IMG/VR virus record: IMGVR_UViG_3300009497_000010 | Span: 1 to 43,433 of that record | Reading direction: 5' to 3' (one strand) | Source of the DNA: a virus | Length of the DNA stretch: 43,433 nucleotides | Part shown: piece after piece, positions 13,864 through 21,093 of the stretch | Layout: each line of letters opens with the position of its first letter | Position numbering within the stretch: position 1 is the stretch's first letter | Translations under genes and position numbers: made by a program | The notes under the pieces: model-generated | What the model was told of the DNA's origin: nothing | Databases searched by the model: none | Seen by the model: only the letters and a program-made list of their open reading frames with translations

Positions 13864-14924
13864 TGAGCAATGGAAATCGTAAGATCCGAACCGGCTTGGT
13901 TGGGGTAGGAAACTGTGCCGCTGCGTTATTGGAAGGCATCCAGTGGTACGCCGAGAACCCCGGGGAGACGAAGGGCCTGTTGTCCCCGGACATCGACGGA
14001 TACAAGATAGGTGACATCGATGTTGTGATGGCGTTCGATGTCGATGTTCGTAAGGTTGGTTTGACGATCGGAGAGGCAGCAGAGTTCAATGAACGACGAT
14101 TGGCGAAGCCGCTGAACTTCCCAGGGCCAGTGATGCCGTCTCCACGGCTAGACGGGCTTGCGTCGACTTCGATTGTCGAAACCACGGACGACATGACGGC
14201 GTCTGTCGAAGACATCGCACATGAGCTGCGAATGCAGAACCTCGACGTGTTGGTGAATTACCTGCCAGTGGGGTCGACGCTGGCATCGGAACTGTACGCT
14301 CTCGCAGCCGCAGAAGCCGGTGTGGCTTTCCTGAACTGCATACCAGTCGAGATCGCACGCAACGCCACTATCGCCGAACGGTTCGCCCTTCTGAACGTCC
14401 CGTTGATCGGTGATGACATCAAGTCGCAATATGGAGCGACGATCTTGCACAGGTCGCTGGTACGTATTTGCGCCGAGCGTGGCGTCCACTTGGAATCCAC
14501 CTACCAGTTGAACGTCGGAGGCAACGCAGATTTCCGAAACATGCTGGACCAATCGAGACTCACAGACAAGAGGATCTCGAAGACCACTTCGGTGACCGAC
14601 GTGTACCCAGTAGACAAAGTCCATATCGGCCCGTCCGATTATGTCGACCATCTCGATGACACCAAGATCGCTTTCATCAACCTGGACATGGTCGGGTTTG
14701 CCGGGTCGCCGATGTCGGTGGATCTCAAATTGGAGGTCATCGACTCCCCGAACTCTGCTGGCATCGTGGTTGACGGAATCCGTTACCTAGCAGTGGCCAA
14801 GAACCGTGGCATCGGTGGAGTTCTCGACGCGCCGTCTGGGTTCCTGATGAAAGCACCCCAGAACCACACAAACGACGATCTCGGGGCGAAGCGCGCAGCC
14901 GTAGCCTTCTTGTCAGATGAGTGA
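13863..14924 (+). CDS. ino1: myo-Inositol-1-phosphate synthase
   Basis: A 353-residue homologue of actinobacterial Ino1. The NAD-binding start is GLVGVGNCAAALL; GDDIKSQ (183-189), LNVGGNADFRNML (216-228), KVHIGPSD and LKLEVIDSPNSAG (288-300) match the catalytic blocks of the Mycobacterium enzyme, so activity is likely. The reaction turns glucose 6-phosphate into inositol phosphate with internal NAD redox. Actinobacteria use inositol for mycothiol and phosphatidylinositol, but this position between an aminotransferase and a CmoA homologue suggests supply of a cyclitol for DNA modification. Its start overlaps the aminotransferase stop (TAATG). Confidence 0.93.
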   Translation: MSNGNRKIRTGLVGVGNCAAALLEGIQWYAENPGETKGLLSPDIDGYKIGDIDVVMAFDVDVRKVGLTIGEAAEFNERRLAKPLNFPGPVMPSPRLDGLASTSIVETTDDMTASVEDIAHELRMQNLDVLVNYLPVGSTLASELYALAAAEAGVAFLNCIPVEIARNATIAERFALLNVPLIGDDIKSQYGATILHRSLVRICAERGVHLESTYQLNVGGNADFRNMLDQSRLTDKRISKTTSVTDVYPVDKVHIGPSDYVDHLDDTKIAFINLDMVGFAGSPMSVDLKLEVIDSPNSAGIVVDGIRYLAVAKNRGIGGVLDAPSGFLMKAPQNHTNDDLGAKRAAVAFLSDE

Positions 14925-15606
14925 CCAAACGATGCCCGTAGGCAAATGGGAGTTCGACGAGACTGTGACGGCCGTGTTCGACGACATGCTGGCCAGGTCG
15001 ATACCAGAGTTCAAAACAATGCGGGCCGCTGTTTCCGACATCGCCTGCGAGTTCCTACCAAACGGAGGTGTTGTCCTCGACGCCGGATGCTCTAGAGGCG
15101 GCGCACTAGCAGCCGTAATAGCCCGAAGACCAGACTGCACCGCCGTAGGTCTCGAAATATCGGAACCGATGCGACAAAGCGCCGCAGACCGATTCAAACA
15201 CGACTCAAACGTCACCATCCTCCGCTGGGATCTCCGCAACGGCATCCCAGACCAAAGAGTCGACGTCACCCTCGCCGTACTAACCCTGCAATTCACACCC
15301 ATCGAGTACCGCCAACAGATCATCGGCTCAATACGAGAACGAACAAACGGGCCACTCATCCTCGTCGAGAAAGTACTCGGCCGAGGACACCAAATCGACC
15401 AGAAAATGGTTGATCTCTACTACAGAATGAAACGATCACACGGCTACACCCAAGAACAAATCGACACCAAGCGACACTCGCTCGAAGGCCAACTCGTACC
15501 CCTCACCGCAGCAGGGAACGAAACCCTGCTCAAAGACTGCGGATATCAATCAGTCGACTGCTTCTGGCGATGGATGAACTTCGCCGCATGGATCGCCCTG
15601 CCATAA
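14917..15606 (+). CDS. cmoA: CmoA-like carboxy-S-adenosylmethionine synthase
   Basis: A 229-residue protein alignable to E. coli CmoA (247 residues) over its length. The N-terminus [20 protein letters not shown] matches [30 protein letters not shown] is the SAM loop; LTLQFTP matches [25 protein letters not shown] matches NGYSELEISQKRSMLEN, keeping Arg186 at the place of Arg199, which binds the carboxylate; and the Trp/Phe-rich end matches too. CmoA converts SAM plus prephenate to carboxy-SAM for tRNA cmo5U with CmoB. No CmoB is seen here, so I infer that the product feeds the cytosine enzyme. It overlaps ino1 by 8 bases. Confidence 0.9.
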   Translation: [229 protein letters not shown]

Positions 15607-15703
15607 GCACTAACTAACGGACAGGAAGTGACTGAACATCGCAGGCAAGAAACGAAACCCGAAGAGATTCACCGAGCATGAAGTTGCCGAGCAGAAGGCG
15701 GCG

Positions 15704-16171
15704 GTGTTACGCGGGCGGATGGTCGGGGCGACCTTCGCTGCGATAGCTGCTGGCCTGTCGAGGGAAACGAAAGACGGGCAACCGGTCGACGAAGCCACGG
15801 TGCGCCGAAGGTACCAATCGGCCATCGAGGACTACCGTGTGCCGCGCGCGGAGTGGGAGCGGTACAGAGGTGTTCAGTTAGCTGAGATCGAGGCAGCGAA
15901 GGAGAAAGCGCTGTCGGCGATCTTGGGGTGGAACCGGAGCCAGCCGCCTGGTGACCTATCGGGACCAATCGCTTCACTTGTAAGGCTTCAGGAACGTGCC
16001 GACCGTGTGATCGGGTTTCCGCAGGAGGCACCGGCACCGCCACCGGCGAACGCTGGCGCTCTCGATTACGTGCGGAGCATCGTCACGAATCAGGTCGCGC
16101 ATAAGGCCATGCTCGCTTCGATGAAGATGATTGAGACAGAGATCCTCGACGTCGAGATCCTCGACGAATGA
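15704..16171 (+). CDS. Probable terminase small subunit
   Basis: At least 155 residues. An HTH-like segment (GATFAAIAAGLSRE, then DEATVRRRYQSAIEDY), a long helix (LAEIEAAKEKALSAILGW) and an acidic C-terminus fit a small terminase. It overlaps the large subunit by 4 bases. GTG at 15704 is the first standard start, but the in-frame sequence upstream to a CTG at 15632 (preceded by ACAGGAAG) encodes KRFTEHEVAEQKAAVLRGRM, which would complete the first HTH helix. The true start may therefore be that CTG. Confidence 0.7.
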   Translation: MLRGRMVGATFAAIAAGLSRETKDGQPVDEATVRRRYQSAIEDYRVPRAEWERYRGVQLAEIEAAKEKALSAILGWNRSQPPGDLSGPIASLVRLQERADRVIGFPQEAPAPPPANAGALDYVRSIVTNQVAHKAMLASMKMIETEILDVEILDE

Positions 16172-17808
16172 CGGTCACCGACGGCGACCGCACCGAGTCG
16201 GCTTGGATGCTGAACCCGGCGCGGATGAACGAACGACTGAACCCAGACAGTCGCACGAACTATCCACACATCGATCTCATCGCGTCGGAGAACATCGCGT
16301 CGGTCCTCGACCCCGACGTCTTCATCCACGTCACGCAGACCCAGAACCAGATCGGGAAGTCATCGACGGTAGCCGAGGGTGTCGTGACCTGGCTGCTGGA
16401 GCTGTTCCCGACGCTGCCGATCATGATCGGCTCGCACTCGAAGGAGCTAAGTCGCAAGTCGGGGCGGGCGGTGCGAAACAACTTCGCCAACAACCCCGAC
16501 ATTCTGTCGACGAGGGTCTCAGGCGACTCGAAGGCCGCGGATCGGTGGAACACCACCAGGGGCGGCTCGGTGCTCGCCACGTCGGTCGGAGGCGGTGTCG
16601 GCTGGCCTGCCACCGTGTTCGTCGGTGACGACCTGCTGAAGAACTTCATCATGGCGCAGAACCCGGCAAACCGGCAGAAGGCGATCGATTGGCTGATGGG
16701 CGATGTCATCGGCAAGCTCCGCAAGCACATCGTGAGAATGGATGATGGCACCCGCTTCACGATCCATCCGACAGTCTTGCTACCGGCGACCCGCTATCAC
16801 CTCGATGATCCGTCGGGCCGTATGCTCGAACTATTCCCTGACCGGTCGAGGGTGACACACCTGCCGGGTCTGGCCGACCCGGCGATCTCGGATCCTGACC
16901 CGCTCGGCCGTGCACCGGGCCAGGTCGTCTGCCCCGACTTCTACGATCGCGAGGAGATGGAGAACCTTCGCGAAGTGATGGACGACGTCACCTTCGCCAC
17001 GATGGTCCAGGGCACGCCACGCAACCTGACCGGCGGAACCATCAACCGCGACCGCTGGGTCTGGGCGTCGGCCGCTCCGATCAAGGACGACCGGCGACTA
17101 CTCACGTTCACCTCGTGGGATCTCACGTTCACCGACACCGGCTCTTCCTGGGTAGTCGGGCAGCTCTGGACCGCGCTCCAGTCGCCGACCTCGCCGAGAC
17201 TCTTCGACCTGTACCTGCTCGACCAGATCCGGCGGAAAGCAGACTTCGTCGGGCAGCGGTTGATGATCCGAGCGTTCTGCGAAGCGAACCCCGATGCGAC
17301 ACATCACTTGATCGAGAACAAGGCGAATGGCGCTGCGATCATCGCCGACCTGGGCAGCGAGTGGATCGACACGACCTTCGACGATCCGGCACCGGGCGAG
17401 CTGCGACGGAGCAAGGGTGCGACGGTCGGCTTCGACGGCACGAGGCGTTGGCCTGCGATCTCTGGGATCGTGCCGATCACACCGTCGACCTCGAAGCTTG
17501 CCAGGGTGCTCGACATCTCTCGGCTCGTGCACGACGGCCGCGTGTTCCTGCCCGAGTGGTGGGAGCCATCAAGCTCGCCGAGGTTCCCTGGCGACCTGGG
17601 CGACGACCCGATGCACCAGTTCCCGGCCTCACTGATCAACGAAGCCGCCGACGTCCCGTACGGTGCGACGGATGATGAGATCGACACGGCCACGCAGGCG
17701 ATCTCGTGGGCGAGGGATTACCTCGGGCCGCTGCTGGCCGACGGGATCTGGGGTGTGGATAACGGGCCGAGGGTGGCGACGAACACGTCGATGATGGGCA
17801 GGCGTTAA
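16168..17808 (+). CDS. Terminase large subunit
   Basis: A 546-residue packaging ATPase/nuclease. The P-loop is QTQNQIGKSS (58-66), an atypical Walker A that keeps GKS. Walker B is VFVGDDLLKN (D154/D155), followed by the NRQKAIDWLMGDV coupling block. The RNase H-like nuclease shows TSWDLTF (D318) and IENKANGAAII (E383), matching the family's SWD and E-K-A-N-G motifs. It docks to the portal encoded at 22955 and fills the capsid. The stretch between motor and virion genes holds accessory genes, so the packaging and head modules are split by about 5 kb. Confidence 0.93.
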   Translation: MTVTDGDRTESAWMLNPARMNERLNPDSRTNYPHIDLIASENIASVLDPDVFIHVTQTQNQIGKSSTVAEGVVTWLLELFPTLPIMIGSHSKELSRKSGRAVRNNFANNPDILSTRVSGDSKAADRWNTTRGGSVLATSVGGGVGWPATVFVGDDLLKNFIMAQNPANRQKAIDWLMGDVIGKLRKHIVRMDDGTRFTIHPTVLLPATRYHLDDPSGRMLELFPDRSRVTHLPGLADPAISDPDPLGRAPGQVVCPDFYDREEMENLREVMDDVTFATMVQGTPRNLTGGTINRDRWVWASAAPIKDDRRLLTFTSWDLTFTDTGSSWVVGQLWTALQSPTSPRLFDLYLLDQIRRKADFVGQRLMIRAFCEANPDATHHLIENKANGAAIIADLGSEWIDTTFDDPAPGELRRSKGATVGFDGTRRWPAISGIVPITPSTSKLARVLDISRLVHDGRVFLPEWWEPSSSPRFPGDLGDDPMHQFPASLINEAADVPYGATDDEIDTATQAISWARDYLGPLLADGIWGVDNGPRVATNTSMMGRR

Positions 17809-17809
17809 C

Positions 17810-17998
17810 GTGTATCACATGCTGGAAAACATGAAAGATAGGGTCATCCTGAGAAGGCATAAATGGCATGTGACAGGACTTCATGCCAGAGACAAAAACG
17901 GTAAAGACTTTCAGACTGTCCTGTGCAGCCGCTGCTGGTGGTACAAGGATGATGCAGGCAGACCCCGACTGTGCAACACGTCGAGGCGGCGACGATGA
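17810..17998 (+). CDS. Small hypothetical protein (62 aa)
   Basis: Begins 1 base after the terminase stop with GTG; ATG codons at 17819 and 17831 are alternatives. The protein is basic, with a CSRCWW pair and a final Cys. Its DNA is noticeably more A/T-rich than its neighbours (ggaaaacatgaaagataggg). It has no recognised family. The composition suggests a recent insert between terl and the next promoter. Confidence 0.55.
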   Translation: MYHMLENMKDRVILRRHKWHVTGLHARDKNGKDFQTVLCSRCWWYKDDAGRPRLCNTSRRRR

Positions 17999-18000
17999 AA

Positions 18001-18053
18001 GATATTTCACTGGGTAACGCGTCAACCCGTTGGTAACGCGCTAAGGTGTACTC
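18001..18053 (+). promoter_or_regulatory. Twin-GTAACGCG leaderless promoter, copy 3
   Basis: GTAACGCG at 18014-18021 and 18033-18040, TAAGGT at 18042-18047, gap gtactc, ATG at 18054. The upstream tract is gatatttcac. Confidence 0.82.
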
Positions 18054-18383
18054 ATGAACGAAAAAGCAACCCCCGAAATGTACGTAGCGGGAGTCGAAGC
18101 GCTCCGATCTGAAGCTTCAGCGAAACGGAAGGCTGATACGAGTGCAGCGCTACGAGAAACAGGCGAGACCGTCGACGGCCTGCCTGTCCTTGAGGTTGCT
18201 ACAGATTCAGGTTCTCCAGCCGTCCTGCGCTTGACCGAAACGATGTGCGCTTGCGGCGAGTACCTGGGGACACACCAGTTCGTGTACTGGAAGAAGTCAC
18301 ATGGCTACCTGCACGTCGCATGCCTGGACCTAGCTTCATCTGGGTACAAGCCTGGCGAGTCCCAGGGTGGACTGTTCGCATGA
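18054..18383 (+). CDS. Hypothetical protein with CxC/C zinc-like end (109 aa)
   Basis: A leaderless gene. The N-terminal half is helical and charged; the C-terminal half has CACGEYLGTHQFVYWKKSHGY with a later HVACL, a possible zinc-binding beta domain. The first 18 bases (ATGAACGAAAAAGCAACC) are identical to the start of the minus-strand gene ending at 31939, showing that promoter and first codons were copied together. No function is recognised. Confidence 0.75.
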   Translation: MNEKATPEMYVAGVEALRSEASAKRKADTSAALRETGETVDGLPVLEVATDSGSPAVLRLTETMCACGEYLGTHQFVYWKKSHGYLHVACLDLASSGYKPGESQGGLFA

Positions 18384-18418
18384 TCACCAACCAGCCAACC
18401 AACCACGAAGGAACCAAC

Positions 18419-18835
18419 ATGAACATCATCGAAATTGCCGAAGAAACCGGAGCGAAGGAAACGGCAAACACCGCAAAACCACCCGCAGCACTCCAGGCAC
18501 GAGCCGAGCGCATCGCCGCCCAGTTCCGAGGCGCAGGCCACACGGTCGACATCGACCATCAGGACTGCTCCAGCGAATACGGCGCTGCCTGGTTCACCTC
18601 GATCATCTTCGATGACAAGGCGACGCGGCACATACTGAACTCGTCGTCGGGCCACGTCCTGCTCTCCTGCGGCAGATCCGGCCGGACCCGCTTCGACTCG
18701 ATCCTCGTGATGAGCTTCTCCGGCATCCAGAAGTCGAAGAAGCTGGCAGACGCTCAGATCAAGGCGGACGTCTACGCAGGACTTCACCGCAACGAGTGCC
18801 CATACGGTCTGCCATTCCAAGCGGACTTCCGGTGA
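18419..18835 (+). CDS. Hypothetical protein (138 aa)
   Basis: The start follows the CCAACCAACCACGAAGGAACCAAC leader. Residues 25-60 contain QARAERIAAQFRGAGHTVDI, followed by a beta-rich region (WFTSIIFDDKATRHILN, GHVLLSCGRSGRTRF). The C-terminus is helical. It may be a single alpha/beta domain; no family is recognised. It overlaps the next gene by 4 bases. Confidence 0.72.
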   Translation: MNIIEIAEETGAKETANTAKPPAALQARAERIAAQFRGAGHTVDIDHQDCSSEYGAAWFTSIIFDDKATRHILNSSSGHVLLSCGRSGRTRFDSILVMSFSGIQKSKKLADAQIKADVYAGLHRNECPYGLPFQADFR

Positions 18836-19077
18836 GCGCTGACGCCGACCTGCTTGCGGCTCTGCTGCTCGGAGGTGAGATCACCGCCGACGCTGCCGTG
18901 TCGGAGCTGGCGGCACGGCAGGCCGTCAGCTCACCTAGGACGTCGCCTGGCAAGGTTCGGGCTGCTGCCGCCCGAGCGATCTCGTCGAGGTTGCCTCGGA
19001 GCGAGCAGCCCGCCTTCTGGCAGGCGCTGCCGGTCACGCAGCCGAGGCAGGGACCGTATCGGGTGCGGTCGAGGTGA
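18832..19077 (+). CDS. Hypothetical Ala-rich protein (81 aa)
   Basis: Starts at a GTG overlapping the previous stop. It is rich in Ala and Arg, with the helix DLLAALLLGGEITADAAVSEL and a basic C-terminus (RQGPYRVRSR). No family is recognised. An open frame starting at 19074 is not annotated because it runs through the next promoter. Confidence 0.6.
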   Translation: MSADADLLAALLLGGEITADAAVSELAARQAVSSPRTSPGKVRAAAARAISSRLPRSEQPAFWQALPVTQPRQGPYRVRSR

Positions 19078-19120
19078 TCGAGCGTCGACGCCTTTGGGTG
19101 TCGGCGCTCCGGGTCGTATC

Positions 19121-19176
19121 AAAGAAAGTTCACCCGGTAACGCGTCAAGCCGTTGGTAACGCGCTAAGGTGTCTAC
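19121..19176 (+). promoter_or_regulatory. Twin-GTAACGCG leaderless promoter, copy 4
   Basis: GTAACGCG at 19137-19144 and 19156-19163, TAAGGT at 19165-19170, gap gtctac, ATG at 19177. It is preceded by aaagaaagttcac. Confidence 0.82.
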
Positions 19177-19377
19177 ATGAGCAATCACGAAGCAACCATC
19201 AACCAAGCCCTAGCAGCAGCCCAGATCTGGGTGAGCGACCGCAAGGCGGCGGAAGTCCTAGCTCGCCGTAAGGGCGAAGAGATGCTCGCCGACCCGGCCA
19301 ACGCCGATCGGCTCGCCAAGATCCGAGCACGTCGCAACGAGACTCGCGGCCTCGGCCGGGGCGCAAGCCAGCGATAA
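19177..19377 (+). CDS. Small hypothetical protein (66 aa)
   Basis: A leaderless gene. It is a charged helical protein (INQALAAAQIWVSDRKAAEVL, RRKGEEMLADPANADRLAKI) ending in a basic Gly/Arg tail. No family is recognised. Its first residues MSNHEATIN resemble the start of the protein at 21435 (MSNPKATIN), another case where promoter and first codons look copied together. ArdA follows 27 bases downstream. Confidence 0.7.
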   Translation: MSNHEATINQALAAAQIWVSDRKAAEVLARRKGEEMLADPANADRLAKIRARRNETRGLGRGASQR

Positions 19378-19404
19378 CAACCCAACCAACCAGAAGGAAC
19401 CGAC

Positions 19405-19917
19405 ATGAACAACTCACCAGCAATCTACGTAGCAAGTCTCTCGGACTACAACGAAGGCCGACTCCACGGCGAGTGGATCGACGCCACCCTCGACGCCGAA
19501 GACATCCAGGCCGAAATCGCCGACATGCTCGAAGCCTCGACGATCCCCAACGCCGAAGAATGGGCGATCCACGATCATGAGGGATTCCCGGTGAAGCTCG
19601 GCGAGTGGGAATCCATCGAGTGGATCTCAGCGCTCGGCCAGGCCATCGAGGCGCACGGAGCGGACATCGTTGAGGCGGCGGTCAATCACCTGGGCGTTGA
19701 CACGCCAGACGACCTCAGGGCCGCTGTAAACGATTGCGCCGCCCATCAGAGCTGGGACGCTGCGGTCGAGTCGTACGCCGAGTCGTCTGGCCTCTACGAG
19801 CTGGCGGCAGTCCATCGCGGCCTGGTCGTCGACGAGCGAGGCATCCGGGTCATGCTCGAAGCGAACGGCACGTACCACGAGAACCGCGGCGGCAGCGTCG
19901 TGGAGTTCTTCGGATGA
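19405..19917 (+). CDS. ardA: ArdA antirestriction protein
   Basis: A 170-residue ArdA family member: IYVASLSDYNEGRLHGEWID at the N-terminus, then AEIADMLEASTIPNAEEWAI and HDHEGFPVKLGEWESIEW are family signatures. The protein is strongly acidic, as expected for a DNA mimic that blocks type I restriction-modification enzymes. It follows the CCAACCAACCAGAAGGAACCGAC leader and is probably transcribed early from the twin-repeat promoter upstream. With two methyltransferases it adds a further layer against host restriction. Confidence 0.93.
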   Translation: MNNSPAIYVASLSDYNEGRLHGEWIDATLDAEDIQAEIADMLEASTIPNAEEWAIHDHEGFPVKLGEWESIEWISALGQAIEAHGADIVEAAVNHLGVDTPDDLRAAVNDCAAHQSWDAAVESYAESSGLYELAAVHRGLVVDERGIRVMLEANGTYHENRGGSVVEFFG

Positions 19918-20372
19918 GCTACGTAATCGGGGACACCTACGCACCGGCGATAGTCAACGACGACCGATCAGGATTAAACGACGAAGACGAAGAACTGCTC
20001 GAAGCCTTCTTATCTGACTTGCCAACTCGGACGGTACTGATCATGGGCGAGGATCTGGGGTTCACGCGCTGCCAGGTCTCGGGACTCATGAGCGAGTGCC
20101 ACGAGTACGAGGAGCTACTGCCACGGGTACGAGGACATCTCCGTATAATCCGCCCACACGAGATTCGGCTCACCGGATCAACACTCGACCGATTCGCTCG
20201 CAGCTCAGCCAGGGGCACGCTCGTCGAGCTGCAAGCCTGGTGCCTCGACCAGTGGGATCTCGACGGCTACGAATGCTTCATCTACGACCAGCACGGTCGG
20301 GTCGTCGAGACGTTCGGTGACACCGAGATCTCGCCTGGTGATTGCATCGACGTCGACTTGTGGGAGCTATGA
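19914..20372 (+). CDS. Hypothetical acidic protein (152 aa)
   Basis: Starts in an ATGA overlap with ardA. It is acidic, with a helical N-terminus (DEDEELLEAFLSDLPTRTVL), a possible HTH-like stretch (GEDLGFTRCQVSGLMSEC) and a C-terminal beta-rich region (LDGYECFIYDQHGRVVETF). Co-translation with ardA may hint at an anti-defence role, but no family is recognised. Confidence 0.68.
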   Translation: MSYVIGDTYAPAIVNDDRSGLNDEDEELLEAFLSDLPTRTVLIMGEDLGFTRCQVSGLMSECHEYEELLPRVRGHLRIIRPHEIRLTGSTLDRFARSSARGTLVELQAWCLDQWDLDGYECFIYDQHGRVVETFGDTEISPGDCIDVDLWEL

Positions 20373-20611
20373 TCGGGCTGATGGAATCAAAACGGGTCAA
20401 GCGCAACGGGGCAGCGTTAGAGGCGGTCGCCGCCTGGTGTGGCGGCAGGCAATGCAGTCAGGGCGTCATCGTGCCGACCGCGACCGGCGAAGTGCTCGCC
20501 CGGTTCGGCGACGTCATCGCCTTCATCGACGAGGGCTTCGAGGTGATCGCCCAGGGTCTCTCGTCTGACGGGCAGCCGTCCTTCGAGATCTTCGACGTCG
20601 GTCAACGATGA
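20369..20611 (+). CDS. Hypothetical protein (80 aa)
   Basis: Starts in an ATGA overlap; a second Met at 20381 is possible. It is a small beta-rich protein (GVIVPTATGEVLARFGDVIAF, FEVIAQGLSSDGQ) with two Cys (WCGGRQC). It overlaps the HNH gene by 4 bases. No family is recognised. Confidence 0.65.
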   Translation: MIGLMESKRVKRNGAALEAVAAWCGGRQCSQGVIVPTATGEVLARFGDVIAFIDEGFEVIAQGLSSDGQPSFEIFDVGQR

Positions 20612-21093
20612 GCGACAAGCTGCCGACGCTGAAGCAAGCGAAGACGACGGCGCTCCAGCTTCACTCGCTGCTCGTGCGTGAAGCCGGGAACGGCTGCGCG
20701 GCTCGGGGCATCATCCGAGGCGACTGCGGGCCGGTCATGCAATGCGCTCACATCATCCCGAAGCGGAAGAACACGCAGGTCGCCACCGACATCGCCAATG
20801 CCTGGCAGCTCTGCGCAGGGCATCACGTCGAGGTCGACTCGAACCCGGCGCTCTGGCTTCGCCTCGTCGAGCAGACCGTCTCGACTCTGCTCGTACGGCA
20901 GATGATGGCCGAGGTCGAGGAGGCGTGGACGAAGGGCGTGCTCTGGTGCGAGGTCGACGAGGCGTGGCACACCCCGACGAAGTGGTGGCGGTGTGAGGCG
21001 GTGCGGCTCTGGGAGCTGTGCGAGATCCGCGGGATCGAGCCGACCGGCACGACCCAATTCATGAAGCGATACTGCGAAGGACAGGCAGCGTGA
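20608..21093 (+). CDS. HNH endonuclease-like protein
   Basis: A 161-residue protein. After a helical N-terminus, GCAARGIIRGDCG then QCAHIIPKRKN and NAWQLCAGHHVEVD form a zinc-finger HNH core (Cys pairs with AH, N and HH). The second half is Trp-rich and helical. It resembles NinG-type recombination nucleases and other stand-alone HNH proteins of phages. It is not beside the terminase, so a packaging link is not supported by position. Confidence 0.78.
   Translation: MSDKLPTLKQAKTTALQLHSLLVREAGNGCAARGIIRGDCGPVMQCAHIIPKRKNTQVATDIANAWQLCAGHHVEVDSNPALWLRLVEQTVSTLLVRQMMAEVEEAWTKGVLWCEVDEAWHTPTKWWRCEAVRLWELCEIRGIEPTGTTQFMKRYCEGQAA

Noticed and set aside
14917-15606. A tRNA cmo5U pathway for the CmoA homologue
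   Set aside because: No CmoB or TrhO/TrhP-like partner and no tRNA genes are present; the gene is embedded among DNA-modification-type genes. It cannot be fully excluded because host CmoB could use the product.
10473-15606. TET-type 5-hydroxymethylcytosine, thymine hypermodification or 7-deazaguanine pathway
   Set aside because: No TET/JBP oxygenase, thymidylate-synthase-like enzyme, DNA transglycosylase (DpdA) or QueD/E/F-like gene is found. The PP-loop protein resembles AsnB rather than QueC.
19074-19271. Small plus-strand frame across the promoter at 19121-19176
   Set aside because: It would translate through the twin-repeat promoter and into the next gene in another frame; it looks accidental.
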